From Caballeronia telluris (lineage in GTDB: Bacteria; Pseudomonadota; Gammaproteobacteria; Burkholderiales; Burkholderiaceae): 64,000 nucleotides of DNA. The DNA is taken from positions 309,777 through 373,776 of the forward strand of contig NZ_FCNZ02000002.1 of NCBI RefSeq assembly GCF_001544495.1. Reading direction: 5' to 3'. The notes below the pieces were generated by a model. The model was given only the letters and a program-made list of their open reading frames with translations, made no database searches and had not been told where the DNA came from. A program made the translations under genes and the position numbers. This document shows positions 60,598 to 64,000 of this stretch, one piece after another (positions within the stretch are counted from its first letter, which is position 1; every line of letters begins with the position of its first letter).

Positions 60598-62016
60598 ATG
60601 CCTCTGCTACGTATCTCCCCCATCATGTCAGTCAAGCTCGCCTACAGTCGGAAGAAGCCGGGTAGCTCCCTACTGTTCTTTTACCGTCGCATCCCTGACG
60701 ACATCAAAGCCCTCCTCGCTGCCTCTGGTTCCCCTCTGGCTGGCAAAGCTCACTACGTGGTCTCCCTCCAGACCTCAGACCCTCGGGTTGCTGCTCCGAA
60801 GATAACCAAGCTCCTTCAGCAGACCAACGAGGAGTGGGAACAGTTACGAAACCCGACAAGGGAAGGCGTTTTGCGTCAGGCTCGGCAACTACTGCAGCAA
60901 GCCGGGATAGACCCCAAGGCCCCTCAGGAAACCGAGGAAGGCGCTCTGTGGGCGCTCCATGACCACCTGGACGACCATCTGCCCCAGTCCGTCAGGGAAG
61001 ACGAGACCATTCAGCACGGTAACCAACTAGACCGGCATCTCTCTCCAGTCCACCGGGCCGTCCTCCAGATACTCCAGAACCGCAAAGAATTCACCCTGCA
61101 GGATTGTCTCGACCAGTACGTCCAAGCCCGTCCTTCGACCGAAAAGACAGCCAAGCTGGCCTTCGGGTATCTGAGGGGTTACCTCGGGAAAGATCGAGAC
61201 CTTGGGAAGATCGAACGATCAGAGGTCAATGAATTTGTCCAGTACCTCCTCGATGGTCGACATAACGAACAAGGGCGCAAGGTCAGCACTGGTACGGTCA
61301 CCCGCTACCTAAACACCCTGAAAGCTGCCTTCACTCGTGCCATCCTCGAAAACTCTCTGGGTATTGGTAACGTCTTCGCCAAGGTAGAGATAAGGGGCAA
61401 AGGAAAGGACGTACGGGAGCGCGAATCCTTCACGGTCGACCAACTACGAGCGTTACACCGTGCCATAGACCAAAGGGTTTCCGATAAGGGGTGGGACCAA
61501 CTTCGCTGCATCGTAACTATCATCGCAGAGACAGGGGCACGGCTGGCTGAGGTGGTCGGCCTCGCCACTACTGACGTCCACTCCCATGCTGCGGTCGCCT
61601 ACATCGACATCAAAGAGCACCCTTGGCGTACCCTGAAGAACGACAAAAGTAGTGTCCGCAAGGTTCCCATTACTCCTCGGGCGATGGTCGCTCTGAAGGA
61701 AGCTCATAGGCTTTCCGAAGGCTCCCCTTTCCTCTTCCCTCACTACACCACCGCTGAGGGTAACAAGGCCGATACGGTCTCTGCTTCCTTAACCAAGTGG
61801 ATACGAGGTCGCGAGGGTCTACAAGGAACGAAGCTCGGTAACCATTCCATGCGGCATACGATGAGAGACCTACTCCGGGCCACTGGGTGTCCCTCGGAGG
61901 CTGCAGACCAGATCATTGGTCACCAGACCCCGGGAATGGGCGCACGTTACGGCAGAGGTTACCCTCTCGATCAGTTGGCGGGGTGGTTGGTGAAGGCTAC
62001 GAATGTTGCTCGCTAA
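60598..62016 (+). CDS. Tyrosine recombinase / site-specific integrase of a genomic island
   Basis: A 472-residue integrase. The N-terminus (SLLFFYRRIPDDIKALL) resembles the DUF6538 arm domain of island integrases. A SAM-like core-binding domain follows near 190-260, and then the catalytic domain: Arg in ETGARLAEVVGL, Lys in SSVRKVPITP, HxxR in NHSMRHTMRDLL, His in IGHQTPG, and the nucleophile Tyr in ARYGRGYPLD. All active-site residues are present, so it may be functional. GC and codon use differ from the chromosome. A GTG at 60562 and ATGs at 60598 and 60625 are possible starts, none with a good ribosome binding site. Confidence 0.88.
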   Translation: MPLLRISPIMSVKLAYSRKKPGSSLLFFYRRIPDDIKALLAASGSPLAGKAHYVVSLQTSDPRVAAPKITKLLQQTNEEWEQLRNPTREGVLRQARQLLQQAGIDPKAPQETEEGALWALHDHLDDHLPQSVREDETIQHGNQLDRHLSPVHRAVLQILQNRKEFTLQDCLDQYVQARPSTEKTAKLAFGYLRGYLGKDRDLGKIERSEVNEFVQYLLDGRHNEQGRKVSTGTVTRYLNTLKAAFTRAILENSLGIGNVFAKVEIRGKGKDVRERESFTVDQLRALHRAIDQRVSDKGWDQLRCIVTIIAETGARLAEVVGLATTDVHSHAAVAYIDIKEHPWRTLKNDKSSVRKVPITPRAMVALKEAHRLSEGSPFLFPHYTTAEGNKADTVSASLTKWIRGREGLQGTKLGNHSMRHTMRDLLRATGCPSEAADQIIGHQTPGMGARYGRGYPLDQLAGWLVKATNVAR

Positions 62017-62088
62017 GGCGGTCAATCAGATGCGGTCCGCTGACATTCGGAGCGGGATGCAAATACAACCTAGACCAAGGGCTACCAC

Positions 62089-62694
62089 ATGACTGAGTTT
62101 GAGCCGCACGGCATCCACCGCATGGCGGGCTACTTTTTCAAACAGTCCGCTGAGGACTACGGCGCTGCCCGCTGTTGTCTACTCCATGGCCTGTTCCCCG
62201 GCTTCGTCATGGCCGAACAGGCAGTCGAGAAGCTTATCAAAGCGTTCCTGTTGACGGCCGATCCTACGTTCAAGCCAAAGAAGGGGCAGGGCCATAACCT
62301 TGCCGCCTTCTGCGCCCGCCTTATCGAAAAGTATCCGGCAATCTCGCTCGATGGCTTCGAGCCAACCATCCAGCTTTTGCAAGCTTGTTATGACGGTCGG
62401 TATCCCGACTCCGCTGCGGACCCCATGCCACGCGCGACGGCCGAGTTACACAACGTAGACCGCCTTTATATGCACCTTGCCGACCAAGCGCCGCTTGCTG
62501 GTGACCGCAAGTGGAGCATCGGCGTTTTCCCGCACCTGTACATGGCTCACCTTGGCGTGTCTAATATGCCTGACGGTAAATGGATGTTGCACGGAAACGC
62601 AGCGGCGATGCGATTGCTGACCGGCCGCCCGCTTCCTGCCATTGTCGAACGCTGGCGCAATGCCGCCGCTCTACATCCTCATGCAATCCCTTGA
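62089..62694 (+). CDS. HEPN-domain-like protein
   Basis: A 201-residue protein. The segment AEQAVEKLIKAFLL, then KGQGHNLAAFCARLIEKYP and YDGRYPD follows the pattern of HEPN domains, which occur in toxins and defence systems. R115 and H121 (RATAELH) fit the R-x4-6-H RNase motif of active HEPN proteins, though its position needs a structural check. The C-terminal 75 residues are not recognised. No nucleotidyltransferase (MNT) partner lies next to it. Part of the island after the integrase gene. Confidence 0.6.
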   Translation: MTEFEPHGIHRMAGYFFKQSAEDYGAARCCLLHGLFPGFVMAEQAVEKLIKAFLLTADPTFKPKKGQGHNLAAFCARLIEKYPAISLDGFEPTIQLLQACYDGRYPDSAADPMPRATAELHNVDRLYMHLADQAPLAGDRKWSIGVFPHLYMAHLGVSNMPDGKWMLHGNAAAMRLLTGRPLPAIVERWRNAAALHPHAIP

Positions 62695-62784
62695 AGCCAA
62701 TCTCCAAAGCAGCGACTGAACCTCCCGAGTTGAATCAACCGGTCGTTAAGTTCCTCGTTGGTTGTCTCCTTGGTTCCTAATGGA

Positions 62785-63696
62785 TTATGGTGAGGAGGTG
62801 ACGGCGAGATAAATCTGCCTGCACACTTCATCCTCCCCCAAGGAATTCCAATCAACTCCCTTGACGTTTAAGAGACTCGGACTGTATTCATAAACCTGAT
62901 GCTTCGTGACGCCGCACCAAATAGGTAGTACGAGTTGCGTCTCTTCAAGAATCTCCCGAGTGAAGATGGATTCGAACTCCTTCTTTCCCCATCCGCTATT
63001 GGCGAAGAATTGCGGGCTCAAGATCAGAATGCACTTCTTGCACTCCTTTAAACCTTTTTCAATGCTCTGCCGCAAGTTTTCACCAAGCTTGAGCGAAAAT
63101 TCGTCGTACCAAACGGGGCACAACTTTCTTTGCAGGTTCAAAGCAATTGGTCTTGCAATTGACTCTTTGTCTCGTGAGTCGTGGCTGATGAATGCGTGCG
63201 GTTTCTCAAACTGGCTACGACCGGAAGCGTACTCGCTAGAGCGGAACTGTAAGTCATGGGCTATGGTGTTTGATTCAGCTTGCAGCTTTTCAATATTGGA
63301 TTGGGACAAGTTGGCCTCGGAGTATAAGAACACTCGCTTATTCGTATGTATTGAAAACAGGTCTCTCCAGGATGGATCGCCAAACAAGCGATAGTGTATC
63401 GAAAAAGGGTCGACGTTCTTCACTTGAAGTTGGCCTGGAAACTGTTTGGCGCTAGGGAGAATTATTCCACCATCGAGATTGAGGCCGGTTTGCCCGTAGT
63501 TGAGCGATGAGAGAAATTCGAGAAAGTATTCGCAAGTGCGTACAGTGCCAGGAAAATAAAAAGCAACAAAGGCGGACTTTGCGCTCGCGTCGTATAGAAC
63601 AGCCCCCTCAAATGATTCGCCGGCAAAGTCGTATTTCACTTTCACCCGGAGGCAATAATCAAAATCGGTTTCAAAATACTGTCTAATCGTGGCCAT
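62785..63696 (-). CDS. TIR-domain protein with an unrecognised N-terminal half
   Basis: A 303-residue protein. Residues 167-300 are a TIR domain: AFISHDSRDKESIA at the first strand, VWYDEFSLKLGENLRQSIEKGL, KCILILSPQFFANSGWGKKEFESIF with Glu240 in the place of the NADase glutamate, and IWCGVTKHQVYEYSPSL. Bacterial TIR domains commonly cleave NAD+ or make signal molecules in phage defence. Residues 1-160 form a mixed alpha/beta region without a match I can name; they may be a sensor. The gene has clearly low GC, no signal peptide, and converges with the HEPN gene. Confidence 0.8.
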   Translation of the reverse strand: MATIRQYFETDFDYCLRVKVKYDFAGESFEGAVLYDASAKSAFVAFYFPGTVRTCEYFLEFLSSLNYGQTGLNLDGGIILPSAKQFPGQLQVKNVDPFSIHYRLFGDPSWRDLFSIHTNKRVFLYSEANLSQSNIEKLQAESNTIAHDLQFRSSEYASGRSQFEKPHAFISHDSRDKESIARPIALNLQRKLCPVWYDEFSLKLGENLRQSIEKGLKECKKCILILSPQFFANSGWGKKEFESIFTREILEETQLVLPIWCGVTKHQVYEYSPSLLNVKGVDWNSLGEDEVCRQIYLAVTSSP

Positions 63697-64000
63697 GGCA
63701 AGGTTTGGGCGGCACCACAGTAAACGAGCCGCAATAGTTATCGTTTCTCATCATAATAAGAGCGCAGTCAAATCGCACATTCATATTACCTTGGCAGTTC
63801 CTCTCAATCAATCGAGAATCGTGCGAAAGAACTGGCACGGTGCATCGTTGGGCCTGAAGTCAAAACCCTGCACAAAGTGCTGCTGACAGGTCTTTCAGGT
63901 ACCCATGGGCCACAAGATCGAACGTATGCGATCCACGAACGACGCCCCTCGGAGTAAGGTGGAGAGCGCGTGATGTGTGTCAGCAATGCGGGTCAGCGGA
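63697..64000. other. Upstream region of the TIR gene, no gene recognised
   Basis: The first 150 nt are AT-rich and probably hold the TIR promoter (minus strand). From about 63850 the composition becomes more balanced. Short frames here have no recognisable protein or ribosome binding site. It may be the edge of another island segment cut by the window end. Confidence 0.4.

Noticed and set aside
63804..63986. 60-codon minus-strand frame at the window end
   Set aside because: No ribosome binding site or recognisable motif. I also considered an insertion-sequence end here but saw no terminal inverted repeat or transposase.

Overview
The window is about 64 kb of GC-rich chromosome from a Burkholderia-type beta-proteobacterium. 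Caballeronia, Paraburkholderia or Burkholderia all fit. The evidence is the glucokinase-HexR fusion, the order ribD-ribE-ribBX-ribH-nusB, the OmpC-like porin family and the very strong GC3 bias. Most of it is housekeeping metabolism. Only the last 3.5 kb, after a tRNA-Thr gene, has foreign composition.

Layout. 1-3.2 kb: tail of an amino-acid ABC ATPase, a porin, and an alpha/beta hydrolase with a Cys nucleophile. 3.2-12.5 kb: a sugar catabolism and uptake region. On the minus strand zwf, pgl and glk-hexR encode the entry to the Entner-Doudoroff pathway. Divergently, a four-gene glucose-type ABC importer (gtsABCD) runs on the plus strand. The two share a control region with a perfect 21-bp palindrome that carries the -10 boxes of both promoters. 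12.6-16.7 kb: an S9 peptidase, a Bcr/CflA exporter and an EVE-like protein. 16.8-23.4 kb: hemL, the riboflavin genes, nusB and an aminotransferase. 23.5-33.9 kb: lytic transglycosylase, ubiD, a class-3 asparaginase, LysE exporter, threonine dehydratase-like enzyme, small secreted and unknown proteins, YggT, tRNA-Gly and trmB. 33.9-39.5 kb: uppP, a DUF1439 protein, a cysteine-cluster protein, hemN, an amidase and dsbB. 39.8-48.6 kb: a purine salvage/catabolism operon (xdhABC, adenine deaminase, AzgA permease, guaD) preceded by a 9+9 bp inverted repeat.

49.1-55.3 kb (minus strand): a tightly packed six-gene operon that I read as a phosphonate, probably phosphonolipid, pathway. In order of transcription: CDP-alcohol phosphotransferase, 2OG-Fe(II) oxygenase, LPG-synthase-type membrane protein, nucleotidyltransferase, PEP mutase fused to a second nucleotidyltransferase, and phosphonopyruvate decarboxylase. 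This is the best candidate for an under-described system in the window. 55.5-60.4 kb: DUF4136 lipoprotein, pepN, fbp.

60.4 kb to the end: tRNA-Thr(CGU), then a tyrosine integrase, a HEPN-like protein and, convergently, a TIR-domain protein with an unrecognised N-terminal half. GC and codon use are clearly different here. This is the left end of a genomic island inserted at the tRNA gene, with a possible defence cargo. Its right end lies outside the window.
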